DNA of 37,138 bases, from the NCBI GenBank assembly GCA_041653315.1, contig JBAZFO010000011.1, forward strand, positions 1-37,138, written 5' to 3'. Both the position numbers and the translations under genes were made by a program. This document shows, one piece after another, positions 14,528 through 22,765 of the stretch; within the stretch, counting starts at the first letter, position 1, and each line of letters starts with the position of its first letter. The notes below the pieces were generated by a model. The model searched no databases. It had not been told where the DNA came from and saw only the letters and a list, made by a program, of their open reading frames with translations. This DNA comes from Candidatus Micrarchaeia archaeon (GTDB lineage Archaea > Micrarchaeota > Micrarchaeia > Anstonellales > JAHKLY01).

Positions 14528-16350
14528 ATTCCATCACCACCATCCTCCATAATCTTGGCAATGGAGAAAACCCTCATATCGCCAGCGCCAGCCAGCTTGA
14601 TTTGGAAGTGGTCACAGCGCCGGGGGATGATGGGATAGTTTACGGTTGTGACGATAACCCCGCCTGTAGTTGTACCAAGCGATACCCATGTGCCGGAAGA
14701 ATCATATTGAATATATGCCGTGAAGGTGGAGCCTGATGCCAGCTTCAGGCGTATGTTCATGCGCCCTACATACTTCTGGCTTGGCAGCTCGTATCCCATC
14801 ACGCCCGATTCAAGCACCCAGGATACCGCGCTCGCTTCCGCTGTGCCTACGCTGCCAAGCATGGAATATATCTTGGTGACAAGGGTAGGCGGGGTCCCAG
14901 CAACGGTGACAGGCGTAGCGGCGTACAGCTCGTCCTTGACGGTGCAGAAGTCTATGACCTGAAGCGTATCCTCTTTATGCCATATCCTCTTGGCGGTATC
15001 CAGGGTAAACAGCTCCCAGGCGTTTGCAGCGTTCTTCATGCTGATGTACATTACATCCTTGACCGCCCCGGCAACGGCAGCGGAATACAGCCCCGTTCCC
15101 AGGGCAGCGGATACCGCAACCGGCAGGCTCCCGTCATACGCCATGACCTCTGACCGCGCCTTGTAGTACAGGATTTCATTCACGATGACCATGCTCTTGT
15201 TGCTTCCGTCTTGGACCCCGCGCAGCGTGGTTGTTTCTATCTGGTAATTCGCCGGGTAGTTGCCGTAAACCCGGTGCAGGCAGTTTTCCTTAAAGAACAG
15301 CGGCATACCCAGGTGTGTAATCGCGCCTGTAAACTTACCGTCTGTGCCTACGGATACCGCATAACTATCCATTGCGTTCCCGGCATAGGAGCGCCAATTC
15401 TTGAAGTCACCCAGGCGGCAGGCGTATATCTCGTTGACAGGCTCGTTATCAACCACGCCGTATTTACATCCCCACAAGCGATTTTCACTCTCGGTGAGAT
15501 AGTCCATGTCCGGCATGGTCCTTGATATGGTCAGCGGAGCGCCTTCCGTGGCGGTCTGCGTATGCACCCAGCCCAGGGCGCCGGAAATAACGATGTAATC
15601 ATCCCCGCGATAACGGACAAAGTTGTACCCGTTCAGCGATGCAAGCTCGGCAGCTTCATCCGGGTCAACGGACGCGCTCAATGCCCCCGCAATCTTAATG
15701 CCGTCATACTGAGCAAAGCCCACGCCAATCCCGGTTGCCGCTATCTTGGTATAGGTAGTAGGGATAGCGGTCCATGTTTCAGACAGCGTAGAGTACCGCT
15801 TCAATTCAACGGTGGGATACGCGGATATATCTATCCAGTAATCGCCATCAGCAGGCTCCGTAGGTGCTGTGACGCTCGCCGTTGGCGTAGATTCAAGGTC
15901 TGAACCGTCTGCCCTGGAAGGCTGGTATGTAATATCCCCGCTTGTCAGCGTGACGGTATTCTCGATGTTTCCGTACTCGGTCAGGTCTGCCGTGTTGACC
16001 CACTTCTTATCAGGCAGAATCACGATATACGCGCCCATGCTATACAGCCGCTTGGGTGTGTACCCTGCCGCTACAGACAGCACCAGGCCGGTCACAGGCA
16101 GCGCGTTGACATACAGGGTAGCGCCATCCACATAGCACAGCACATCCCTTGAAATCATAGCAGAGTAGGCCGCAGGTGATACCGCCAATGCCCTCTTGAC
16201 GCGCTGGGCCAGCAGGGGATAGTCACGCGCTGATGTGTTCGTGGTATCGTAAAAATCAGAATCAGGTATCCGGGGGTTATGGTTATATCCCCCGAATACC
16301 TCTGTCATGCTCTTATACTGTTGTGTTGGTTGAAATTGAAGGTATTTCAT
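14524..16350 (-). CDS. Tail stabilisation/nozzle protein, P22 gp10-like
   Basis: A 608-residue protein. The first 40 residues (VFGGYNHNPRIPDSDFYDTTN) are typical of podovirus tail stabilisation proteins. The middle holds beta-propeller-like repeats: YTPKRLYSMGAYIVILPD, YRGDDYIVISGALGWV, ENRLWGCKYG, NEIYACRLGDFKNWRSY, THLGMPLFFKENCLHRVYG and NEILYYKARSEVMAYDG. In P22, gp10 stacks under the portal and gp4 and closes the DNA channel. The start overlaps the end of the preceding small gene, consistent with coupled translation. It is the main evidence for a short-tailed virion. The C-terminal 120 residues look like an extra beta domain. Confidence 0.75.
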   Translation of the reverse strand: MKYLQFQPTQQYKSMTEVFGGYNHNPRIPDSDFYDTTNTSARDYPLLAQRVKRALAVSPAAYSAMISRDVLCYVDGATLYVNALPVTGLVLSVAAGYTPKRLYSMGAYIVILPDKKWVNTADLTEYGNIENTVTLTSGDITYQPSRADGSDLESTPTASVTAPTEPADGDYWIDISAYPTVELKRYSTLSETWTAIPTTYTKIAATGIGVGFAQYDGIKIAGALSASVDPDEAAELASLNGYNFVRYRGDDYIVISGALGWVHTQTATEGAPLTISRTMPDMDYLTESENRLWGCKYGVVDNEPVNEIYACRLGDFKNWRSYAGNAMDSYAVSVGTDGKFTGAITHLGMPLFFKENCLHRVYGNYPANYQIETTTLRGVQDGSNKSMVIVNEILYYKARSEVMAYDGSLPVAVSAALGTGLYSAAVAGAVKDVMYISMKNAANAWELFTLDTAKRIWHKEDTLQVIDFCTVKDELYAATPVTVAGTPPTLVTKIYSMLGSVGTAEASAVSWVLESGVMGYELPSQKYVGRMNIRLKLASGSTFTAYIQYDSSGTWVSLGTTTGGVIVTTVNYPIIPRRCDHFQIKLAGAGDMRVFSIAKIMEDGGDGI

Positions 16351-16844
16351 AGCGTAAAGTGCGTTGCTGGCGCACAGGGCGGGAAAGTGCGGTTAAGATG
16401 GTTCGCAAGCTCTTGCCATGCTACGTTGAATTCCTGGGATTCGATGTTGTAAGAATTCCAATCCCGGTTATACCGGCTGATTTTCATGCTCAAAAAGGCA
16501 ATGTACAGCTCGGCATCATACGGGACAGGAGCAAGGAGCACCGTGGTATCCACGATGTTGGAAGCGTAAGAGGTCCAGGTTTCTTCTGCCCAGGACGCAA
16601 GCGCATCCTCCGGGTTTTCCAACAGCCCGGCTGCAAGCGCCTTGTAAGGCTTGTTGTCGTAAGAGATAAGCTCGTTGAGCGTGTATTCATGTTCTGAATC
16701 GTACTCGTCATAAGGGTTGACCTTCCTGACCAGTTGCCAATAAACCTTAGTATCCAGCTCGGAAAGCCAGGCTATAATCTGCGCAGCCGTATAGTTGTGC
16801 GGCTTCAGCGCGGTTACGGCAGCGGTGACTTCAGCAATGGTCAT
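16347..16844 (-). CDS. Head-tail connector-like protein
   Basis: A 165-residue protein. The N-terminus is helical (IAEVTAAVTALKPHNYTAAQIIAWLSELDTK would pack as a small bundle), and the C-terminal half reads ELYIAFLSMKISRYNRDW, then NVAWQELANHLNRTFPP. The LSxKISRYNxDxxxYN segment is a recurring feature of head-tail connector proteins encoded just after capsid genes in Bacillota phages. It overlaps the P22 gp10-like gene by 4 nt. In a short-tailed phage this would be the ring adaptor below the portal. Assigned from gene order and this pattern only. Confidence 0.55.
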   Translation of the reverse strand: MTIAEVTAAVTALKPHNYTAAQIIAWLSELDTKVYWQLVRKVNPYDEYDSEHEYTLNELISYDNKPYKALAAGLLENPEDALASWAEETWTSYASNIVDTTVLLAPVPYDAELYIAFLSMKISRYNRDWNSYNIESQEFNVAWQELANHLNRTFPPCAPATHFTL

Positions 16845-16854
16845 TTAGTCCCCC

Positions 16855-17313
16855 TTATCTCTCGCCAATCTTGAAATCGCCCTGCATTTCCTGGGAGAGT
16901 ACGGCATGCGCTTCCTCGGATTTGATGGTCTGACGCAGCACAAGGTATGCGGGATAGGGAAGTGTGATTTGCGTTCCGCGCTTGAAATAGGCTTCATACT
17001 TGCCTACGCTGACGGGAATCATCTGATTTTCACCGGCGTTTCCCCTCGGCATGGTGTATTTCACCATAACATCCCAAAGGTCTTTGACGGGGGCCTTAGC
17101 AGGCGCAGGGGCGGTTCTCGCCGCAATCGCTTCTTCGTAGAGCTTCTTATAGTCCGGTTCTTCGCCCTCCACAATCTTGGCCGCCTTGTATTCCATCGGC
17201 TGTACCTTTGGCTCTACAGCCACAGCCGGCTTGACATTGCGCGTCTTGGGCGCAGGCGGTTCGCGGAAGTTAGCAGAAGTGTTCAGGTTCAATTTATCCG
17301 GCCCAATGTCCAT
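16855..17313 (-). CDS. Small capsid-region protein of unknown function
   Basis: A 152-residue protein starting at the ATG 17311-17313, chosen because AAAGGAG lies 7 nt upstream; an ATG 18 nt earlier is in frame but lies on the ribosome site itself. The first 75 residues are Pro/Ala/Lys-rich and probably disordered (REPPAPKTRN, RTAPAPAKAPVKD). The last 75 look folded: WDVMVKYTMPRG, VSVGKYEAYFKRGTQITLPYPAYLVLRQ. Position directly after the major capsid gene suggests a head decoration or minor head protein. A similar folded C-terminal pattern occurs in other phages in this position, but I do not know a named family. Confidence 0.6.
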   Translation of the reverse strand: MDIGPDKLNLNTSANFREPPAPKTRNVKPAVAVEPKVQPMEYKAAKIVEGEEPDYKKLYEEAIAARTAPAPAKAPVKDLWDVMVKYTMPRGNAGENQMIPVSVGKYEAYFKRGTQITLPYPAYLVLRQTIKSEEAHAVLSQEMQGDFKIGER

Positions 17314-17333
17314 GCGATTACTCCTTTGCATTG

Positions 17334-17357
17334 GGGGGAGAGGTTTCCCCCTCCCCC
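17334..17357. terminator. Intergenic hairpin after the major capsid gene
   Basis: GGGGGAG (17334-17340) and CTCCCCC (17351-17357) form a perfect 7-bp GC-rich stem around a 10-nt loop. It lies between the capsid stop codons (tandem TGA TAA on the minus strand) and the next ribosome site. There is no U-tract on the minus strand, so it is more likely a partial attenuator or RNA-stability element than a full terminator. Confidence 0.45.
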
Positions 17358-17374
17358 GTGTTATCAGTCAGTTA

Positions 17375-18715
17375 TCAGTTGGCGGCTGCGGTGGCAGAGT
17401 AGGAGGATACGCACTCCAAACGAATCAAGCGGTCATGGTACACAATCTTGGCAGCAGCTTCGAACTTGCCGCCGATGGTGCTGAACTGATTGAGGGGTCC
17501 GCCGACCTGTTCAGCGGTCTTGATGATGGTTTCGATGCCTGCGCCTTCGGGGTCAACGATGTTGAACGCGTCTTTGGCAAAGAACAGGCAGGGGAAGATG
17601 GAGATACCGGCAGCTCCGCCTTCGCCGGGATAAATCACGTCAGCGCCAGCCGGGGGATTGCTCGCGGCTTCTGCAGCAGCGGCAGACGTAGCATCAAGGA
17701 CAATGGTGGTCGTGGTCGCGCTCAATACTTCGAAATGCAGACCACCGATAATCAGCTCGCGCCCGGACAGGGCGGTCACATCGTCAGCGGTCAGCGTTTC
17801 GGTCAGGGTGATGGTGTTCGTGCCAGCGTCATAGCTGGTCACGGTCAGCGTCCGGGCGGCAGCGGAGAGGTCCGCGCCCCGGATGATGGGGGCCAGGGTA
17901 GACTTGATGAAGCGGATACCGTTCATTTCGCCCAGCTCATTGGTAAACAGCTCTTTTACGGCTGCATACTTGTGCGCTTCCTGCCATTGCGGGTTCTTGG
18001 CAGGGTCCCGGATGTCCTTTGCGATATAGGGATGAATCACGCCAACGTAATTCATGCCATCGAAGGTAGGCGCGTCAGCTGCTTCAAACCTGGTCACAAC
18101 CTGCGCCATCATGTCAGCCGTAATTCCAGACCAGGTAGTCGCTGCGTTGGACAGCAGGTGCCGGGCAGCAGGCGTAGACACATAGGCGTTGGAGCTGTTC
18201 AGGTTGATTGCGTCTGCATAAAGGGTATTGGTTCCTTCAAGCAGCGCAGTACGGATAAGCTTCTCATAGGACCTGGCCAGGGACGCGCCGATTTCCTGTG
18301 TAGCGCCCAGGATGACAGGCTTGTTGTGATGCTTTTCCAGCTTCTTCGTGGTCGCAACGTACAGGCCATGCTCGGTGAGCGTGGTGGTGACGTAGGATTC
18401 GCCGAATTTTTTTCCGGTCGGAATTACGCCCTCAACAAGCTGGTCAGCGTCGGGCAACGTGTTCCACTTGGACCACTCGATGATGATGCCCTGGTTGTCC
18501 GGGATGCTCTGCTTGTTGCCAAGCTGCGCGAAAATGAGGTTCTCACGCGCATTGACCAGCATGACAGTATCCCAGAAGGTTTTCATGCCGATGGAAAGGC
18601 TGTTGTCTGCGTCAAACGCAGTTGTAGCGCCCGTATAGGCGTTGATGTAGGTGCCGGTTGCGGATACGAGGGAGCCGGCGTCAGCAAAGAGCTGGAGGTT
18701 CAGCTTAATCTTCAT
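17375..18715 (-). CDS. Major capsid protein, N4 gp56 family
   Basis: A 446-residue protein. The N-terminus MKIKLNLQLFADAG contains a near-match to the Prp cleavage leader (KLNLQFFA in L27), so mature capsid protein probably begins after Ala. Then follow features of the N4 gp56-type capsid family: FWDTVMLVNARENLIFAQLG, IPDNQGIIIEWSKWNTLPDA, LVEGVIPTGKKF and ATTKKLEKHHNKP; the C-terminal half has GVIHPYIAKDIRDP and FFAKDAFNIVDPEGAG. Residues about 288-345 appear to be an inserted beta domain (TLTVTSYDAGTNTITLTETL onward). Ribosome site AGAAAGGA. The gene ends with tandem stops and a hairpin, consistent with high, separately tuned expression. Confidence 0.9.
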   Translation of the reverse strand: MKIKLNLQLFADAGSLVSATGTYINAYTGATTAFDADNSLSIGMKTFWDTVMLVNARENLIFAQLGNKQSIPDNQGIIIEWSKWNTLPDADQLVEGVIPTGKKFGESYVTTTLTEHGLYVATTKKLEKHHNKPVILGATQEIGASLARSYEKLIRTALLEGTNTLYADAINLNSSNAYVSTPAARHLLSNAATTWSGITADMMAQVVTRFEAADAPTFDGMNYVGVIHPYIAKDIRDPAKNPQWQEAHKYAAVKELFTNELGEMNGIRFIKSTLAPIIRGADLSAAARTLTVTSYDAGTNTITLTETLTADDVTALSGRELIIGGLHFEVLSATTTTIVLDATSAAAAEAASNPPAGADVIYPGEGGAAGISIFPCLFFAKDAFNIVDPEGAGIETIIKTAEQVGGPLNQFSTIGGKFEAAAKIVYHDRLIRLECVSSYSATAAAN

Positions 18716-18735
18716 GGTGGCAGTCCTTTCTCAAT

Positions 18736-18752
18736 GAAGCGCTTTACGCTTC
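18736..18752. other. Short hairpin at the scaffold/capsid junction
   Basis: GAAGCG (18736-18741) and CGCTTC (18747-18752) form a 6-bp stem with a 5-nt loop that overlaps the scaffold stop codon and lies about 20 nt upstream of the capsid start. It could affect transcript processing or stability between scaffold and capsid. It is small and may be chance. Confidence 0.3.
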
Positions 18753-19727
18753 AAAAGGTGACCGCCCCCGCTTAACAAGGTCCATTGCTTTTCTCATTCG
18801 GTCGGGCGCCCAGTTATGCGGGTCATCGGTCAGGTTGGGAGCATTTGAGTTTTGAGAAAGGCCGTTTTCACTTGGACGGAAGGCCCCGGCAGACATAGCG
18901 TTTGACAGCTTCTCGGCGGTCTTTTGTGCGGTGAACTGCATCGCCCCGCCAATGATTTCGTCCTGATGGACGAGCTGGTACGCTTTCATCACAGGGATTC
19001 TCACTTCAGGCCGGGTAAGCTCAAAGAATTCAGGGTTCTTCAGCTCCGCTTGAAGGTCAAACCCTGGGTACATCTGCTTGACCTGTTCGCTCTGCTCTAC
19101 AAGGGTCTGGAAGTGCTTCTGTATCTGGGCTTCCTGCATCCGTTCCGCTTGCATCTTGTCAAGGTTAGCTTTCTCGCCTTGCAGCTTCTTCATTTCCTTG
19201 AGCGTTTGGACCGGGATGCCCTTCTGCAGCGCTTCATCCTCGTAAAGTGAATCATCGTCCGTGATTTTGTTGACAAGACCCTCAATGTCGCCATCTTTCA
19301 GGCCATGCTTCTGGAACAGGGCTTCAAGCGCGGGGGTGAGCTTGTTCAGCTTTTCTTCCGCTTCCTTACTGTTCTTCAGCCGTTCCTTGACGATTGCGCT
19401 TGTCGCCTTGCCAAAGTCGTCCTTGTAATCGCCCTTAATCAATTCCTCAAATGTTGGCTTCGTGCTTGCGGCAGGAGAAGTCTGCCCTTCCGGTGGCTTC
19501 TGCCCTTGTGCGGGTTGTGCCGGCGCAGTTTTAGTCTGCTCGGCGCCCGGCGTTGGTACAGAATACTTCCGGCCCGTTCTCGATTTGAATTCCATCCCGG
19601 CGGCGGATGGACCCTTTACGCCCGCTGCAGCGTTCCCTGCGGCCCCGGCTCCGTCTGCGCCCGCTGGACCTGCGCCTGCGTTGCCTGCTGCCCCATCAGC
19701 GAATAGCTGCAATACCAGTTTCATCAT
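18744..19727 (-). CDS. Capsid scaffold protein with Prp-type leader
   Basis: A 327-residue protein. The start is the ATG at 19725-19727 (ATGATG), preceded by AGAGGGGG; a longer in-frame extension lacks a ribosome site. The leader MMKLVLQLFADGA again matches the L27/Prp cleavage pattern. Residues 10-110 are Ala/Gly/Pro-rich and probably disordered. Residues 110-260 are highly charged and helical (for example LKNSKEAEEKLNKLTPALEA and MQAERMQEAQIQKHFQTL), as in scaffolds. The C-terminus NWAPDRMRKAMDLVKRGRSPF is basic and could bind capsid protein. Position directly before the capsid gene supports the call. Confidence 0.85.
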   Translation of the reverse strand: MMKLVLQLFADGAAGNAGAGPAGADGAGAAGNAAAGVKGPSAAGMEFKSRTGRKYSVPTPGAEQTKTAPAQPAQGQKPPEGQTSPAASTKPTFEELIKGDYKDDFGKATSAIVKERLKNSKEAEEKLNKLTPALEALFQKHGLKDGDIEGLVNKITDDDSLYEDEALQKGIPVQTLKEMKKLQGEKANLDKMQAERMQEAQIQKHFQTLVEQSEQVKQMYPGFDLQAELKNPEFFELTRPEVRIPVMKAYQLVHQDEIIGGAMQFTAQKTAEKLSNAMSAGAFRPSENGLSQNSNAPNLTDDPHNWAPDRMRKAMDLVKRGRSPFEA

Positions 19728-19795
19728 GTAAAAACCCCCTCTGTCCGTTGTGGTGGACGATTCCACTAACAACATAGAGGGGGCAGCGTTAAAAT

Positions 19796-19807
19796 ATCAG
19801 TCCCGGT
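19796..19807 (-). promoter_or_regulatory. Late motif copy C (ACCGGGACTGAT), upstream of scaffold/capsid
   Basis: The minus strand reads ACCGGGACTGAT, 68 nt upstream of the scaffold start, in a true intergenic gap. TATGTT begins 19 nt after the motif. Two palindromes (19819-19858) lie immediately upstream on the same strand. This would drive scaffold and capsid from a promoter separate from the terminase-portal unit. Confidence 0.55.
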
Positions 19808-19818
19808 GTGAAAGTTAG

Positions 19819-19858
19819 TTTATAGCAGACGCTATATCACTTTATAGCAGACGCTATA
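19819..19858. promoter_or_regulatory. Tandem dyad operator-like sites
   Basis: An 18-bp sequence TTTATAGCAGACGCTATA occurs twice, at 19819-19836 and 19841-19858, with a 22-bp period. Each copy contains an inverted repeat TATAGC-N4-GCTATA. Two palindromes about two helical turns apart are typical of protein-binding sites. They lie 12 bp upstream of late motif C on the minus strand. The AT-rich 6-bp stems with no following T-run make terminators unlikely. Confidence 0.55.
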
Positions 19859-19859
19859 C

Positions 19860-20045
19860 CTAAGCCCATAAGTGCTTCAGCGCTTCTGTTTTGTTGGGGA
19901 TATTGCCACACACGGCAGCGCCTTGCTTGTGGCACGCGGGGCATTCAATATCTTCATCCAGGCAATCAAGCGGCCTGACGCTCATGTAAACGCATCCGCA
20001 ATGAACGCATTTGACATACGAAAACTTATAGCCCAGCTTCTTCAT
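19860..20045 (-). CDS. Small zinc-ribbon protein (61 aa)
   Basis: The frame is open further upstream, but the ATG at 20043-20045 overlaps the methyltransferase stop (ATGA), the usual coupling in this genome, so I take that start. The protein MKKLGYKFSYVKCVHCGCVY... contains two Cys pairs (CVHC near residue 13 and CPAC near residue 37), a probable zinc ribbon. Function is unknown. Cotranscription with the methyltransferase suggests a joint cassette inserted between portal and scaffold. Confidence 0.7.
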   Translation of the reverse strand: MKKLGYKFSYVKCVHCGCVYMSVRPLDCLDEDIECPACHKQGAAVCGNIPNKTEALKHLWA

Positions 20046-20779
20046 AATAGTTTCACCTGTGCACCTGCGCCGTTTATCCGGTCGGTTGCAATCTTGAAAT
20101 ATCCCTCGTCCAACTCTATCCCGATGAAGTTGCGCCCAGTATTCACACACGCCACGCCTGTACTGCCTGAACCCATGCAGTTGTCTAATACTGTTTCACC
20201 TTCGTTGGTGTAAGTTTTAATTAAATATTCAAGCAAGGCAACTGGCTTTTGTGTTGGGTGAACATATTTACCATCTACACCTTGCGTGATTATTGTTTTA
20301 GGATATTTGTGTGTTCTGATTATTGCTTCGCTCTTGCCTGTTGTTTTCCCACCCATAATAGATGTTCGGCTCGATTCCATTGATTTACCCCGTTGGGGTT
20401 TATCCATCAAAATCATTTGTGGGTTGTATTGAATCTTACCTTGCCCAAACACAATAATATTTTCATGCTGTGCCATTGGTCTGATTTTAGCGACTAAATG
20501 TCCTCTGCCTGTTATTTTGTCCCATACCCAATCATACTTATACTGTTTAATGTTGCTCATTCTCAATGCGCTTGAAAACGGCTCACTTCCAAACAGCACT
20601 ATCGCCCCGTTGCCCTTTATCACCCGCTTGTACTGCGCCCACAAAGGCTCAAACGGTATCACGGTGTCCCACTTGCAAGCGGTTGTGCCATACGGCAAGT
20701 CGCATAGTATCAGGTCGATTGAACCGTCAGGAATACCCTTCATCACTTCCAGACAGTCGCCTTGCATTAGCTTAATCAT
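20042..20779 (-). CDS. DNA methyltransferase, N6-adenine/N4-cytosine type
   Basis: A 245-residue protein. Catalytic motif IV is DLPYG at residues 27-31, followed late in the chain by HPTQKP and the SAM-binding motif I region VLDNCMGSGSTGVAC, then FIGIEL. This order (IV before I) is that of the beta class of amino-methyltransferases. It would transfer a methyl group from SAM to an exocyclic amino group in DNA, probably to protect phage DNA from host restriction. No partner endonuclease is visible. The gene sits in the middle of the structural operon, is AT-richer than its neighbours (23 of 60 bases are G or C at 20281-20340) and looks like a late insertion. The recognition sequence cannot be read from the protein. 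Confidence 0.88.
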   Translation of the reverse strand: MIKLMQGDCLEVMKGIPDGSIDLILCDLPYGTTACKWDTVIPFEPLWAQYKRVIKGNGAIVLFGSEPFSSALRMSNIKQYKYDWVWDKITGRGHLVAKIRPMAQHENIIVFGQGKIQYNPQMILMDKPQRGKSMESSRTSIMGGKTTGKSEAIIRTHKYPKTIITQGVDGKYVHPTQKPVALLEYLIKTYTNEGETVLDNCMGSGSTGVACVNTGRNFIGIELDEGYFKIATDRINGAGAQVKLL

Positions 20780-20781
20780 GC

Positions 20782-22764
20782 TTAATCCGGCTGGCTCGCC
20801 TGCGCGGTCCGTTCCCTGGCGTTCCTCATGCTCGCGTGTTCCTTTGGCCTTTCGGGGTTGGGCCGTGTAAACTCCGGCTTTGTCCCGCCGCCTGGCGCCG
20901 CGATTCTGCCTTGTGGCTGCTGCGGTCCTGCCTTCCCTGGTTGCCCTTGCTGTCCTTCCGGCGCTATGCCAAGCATCTGCAGCAATGCCGGCATATTCTC
21001 CGGCTCATAGCGCTGTGTCAGCTCCATGACTATCTGCGTCATCATTGTGAGCTGTTTCATCATGGTCTGGTTCTGCATGACCTTCTCCAGCGTTTCCTCA
21101 CGCCCAGGGAAGTCCATCATCTCCAGCATCGGCACTACCATGTCGGCCATCTGCGGGTTAAATACGCCCATGCCAAAGAGCTGGATAGCCATATCGTTCT
21201 GCGCCTGGCGGCTGAAAGGTGTCTGCTTTGCCGCCCGGACCTGAATATCAAACACGGGCAGGCGGAATCCCATGTTCACGCCAAACTCTGTACCCTGCGG
21301 CTGCTGCTTGATGCGCTGGTTGGAATACAGGATATAATCCTCTACCCCTGATTGACCCAGGATGCGGAAGGTCCTGGGAATGTCATAGAACTGCCGGATG
21401 CGCTCAATGACCATCGTTACAATGCGCCCATATGCCCGGTATGTGCCTTTGGTGCTGGCCTTGCTGGACCGCCCGGCGGCTTCCTGGGCCGCTGCCTGCC
21501 CCGCTGCCGTGGTCATGCCGCCTGTTCCGCCATTGAGCACGTCCTGGTTGCCGGTCGTAAATTTCATTTCTTCCAGCTTGGATTCATAGATGCTGATGTA
21601 GTTGCCGGACAACGGTATGACCTGGATAGGCACAACGTTGTTTGGCGTGATTGCGCCATCCACATGGACAAGGGGCTTTGTCCAATCCGCAAACTCGGTT
21701 TCGTTCACGTTACCGGATTTGTCAATGAAATAGCGCGGTGTAGCAGACATAACCGCGTTCTTCACAAGCTGCTGGCCCAGGAGGTCAATGCTCTCCTGGG
21801 GGGATTTGCCAATGTCAACGTATCCCATGCCTGCCGGCGAACCCTCGACCGGGAACAGCGGGTCAAACACATACGGATACAGCCCATCGTCATACCAGCC
21901 TTGCGTGGCCAGCTTCGGGTTGTTCTCGGAAGCGAACAGGATTTCCTCACCAACGAACTTGCAGTAGTGCAGCACCATCTTCTGCGTTTCCTGCCCGTCC
22001 TGCCCCTTAATAATGACCATGCGCTTGTAATACCAGTCAATGACAAGGCTCTTGTTGACAAGGCTTACCGTGTCATCGTGGATGTACTGCGATATGTCGC
22101 TGCCCCCGCCCTTCTTCAACCTGCCTTTGAGCTGCGGGTACTGTTCTTCCAGCACGTCATTGTCAATCACGCTGGCATGGAAGAAGTTGCGTGAATCCTG
22201 AATATCCTCAATGCCAGGCTCCCAGAACAGGTTAAGCAGGTCTGCCTTCTTGACCGCCACATCGCCCAGGCCGTTGTGCTTGTTCTTGTCCCAGAACACT
22301 CCGTACACGGCTGTACCCACGCGCAGTTTCTTCCAGCCATTATCACTGAAGGTCTGCTCAAAGCCGTTTTGCTCCATGACCAAAGGCACAATCTTGGAAA
22401 GGCTGTACGCTTCCTGCTTATCGTCCTTGACCCTGGGCAGCATAATCGGCTCCGGATACGCTTCAATCAGGTCGGCCTGCTTCCCCATGAGAACATTAAA
22501 CAGCCATGCAGAGCGCGGCTGCGCATCGTTCTCGTTCCCGGTGGGCTTGCCTTCCTTCGCCATTTCTTCCCAGGAGCGCATACGATACCATTGCTCCGAC
22601 GCGATAACGCGCCGTTCCAGGCTATTCTTGCCTTCCTTGTACTCCTGCATGACGCTCCGGGCCTTCTTGACAACGCCGCTGTCTACCCTGACAGGCGCTT
22701 GCATGCCCGCTTCCGGCTGTGCGTAGGGCGCTGTCATGCCGTTCTGCCCTGGTTGTAAGCTCAT
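20782..22764 (-). CDS. Portal protein, P22-like
   Basis: A 660-residue protein. The N-terminal third opens with helices (VVKKARSVMQEYKEGKNSLERR, then EQWYRMRSWEEM) like P22-type portals. The middle contains DPLFPVEGSPAGMGYVDIG, SIDLLGQQLVKNAV, TPRYFIDKSGNVNE and NQDVLNGGTGGMTTAAGQAA. The C-terminal 100 residues include a Met/Gln-rich helix and a Pro/Gln/Gly-rich tail (APEGQQGQPGKAGPQQPQG). Length is close to P22 gp1 (725 residues). It follows terL by one base and forms the DNA entry ring at one capsid vertex. The start is ATG at 22762-22764. Confidence 0.85.
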   Translation of the reverse strand: MSLQPGQNGMTAPYAQPEAGMQAPVRVDSGVVKKARSVMQEYKEGKNSLERRVIASEQWYRMRSWEEMAKEGKPTGNENDAQPRSAWLFNVLMGKQADLIEAYPEPIMLPRVKDDKQEAYSLSKIVPLVMEQNGFEQTFSDNGWKKLRVGTAVYGVFWDKNKHNGLGDVAVKKADLLNLFWEPGIEDIQDSRNFFHASVIDNDVLEEQYPQLKGRLKKGGGSDISQYIHDDTVSLVNKSLVIDWYYKRMVIIKGQDGQETQKMVLHYCKFVGEEILFASENNPKLATQGWYDDGLYPYVFDPLFPVEGSPAGMGYVDIGKSPQESIDLLGQQLVKNAVMSATPRYFIDKSGNVNETEFADWTKPLVHVDGAITPNNVVPIQVIPLSGNYISIYESKLEEMKFTTGNQDVLNGGTGGMTTAAGQAAAQEAAGRSSKASTKGTYRAYGRIVTMVIERIRQFYDIPRTFRILGQSGVEDYILYSNQRIKQQPQGTEFGVNMGFRLPVFDIQVRAAKQTPFSRQAQNDMAIQLFGMGVFNPQMADMVVPMLEMMDFPGREETLEKVMQNQTMMKQLTMMTQIVMELTQRYEPENMPALLQMLGIAPEGQQGQPGKAGPQQPQGRIAAPGGGTKPEFTRPNPERPKEHASMRNARERTAQASQPD

Positions 22765-22765
22765 A

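Noticed and set aside
17177..18775. A 532-codon plus-strand open frame
   Set aside because: It lies antisense to the capsid gene, which has a clear family match, ribosome site and operon context. The plus-strand product is Arg/Gly-rich with no motif.
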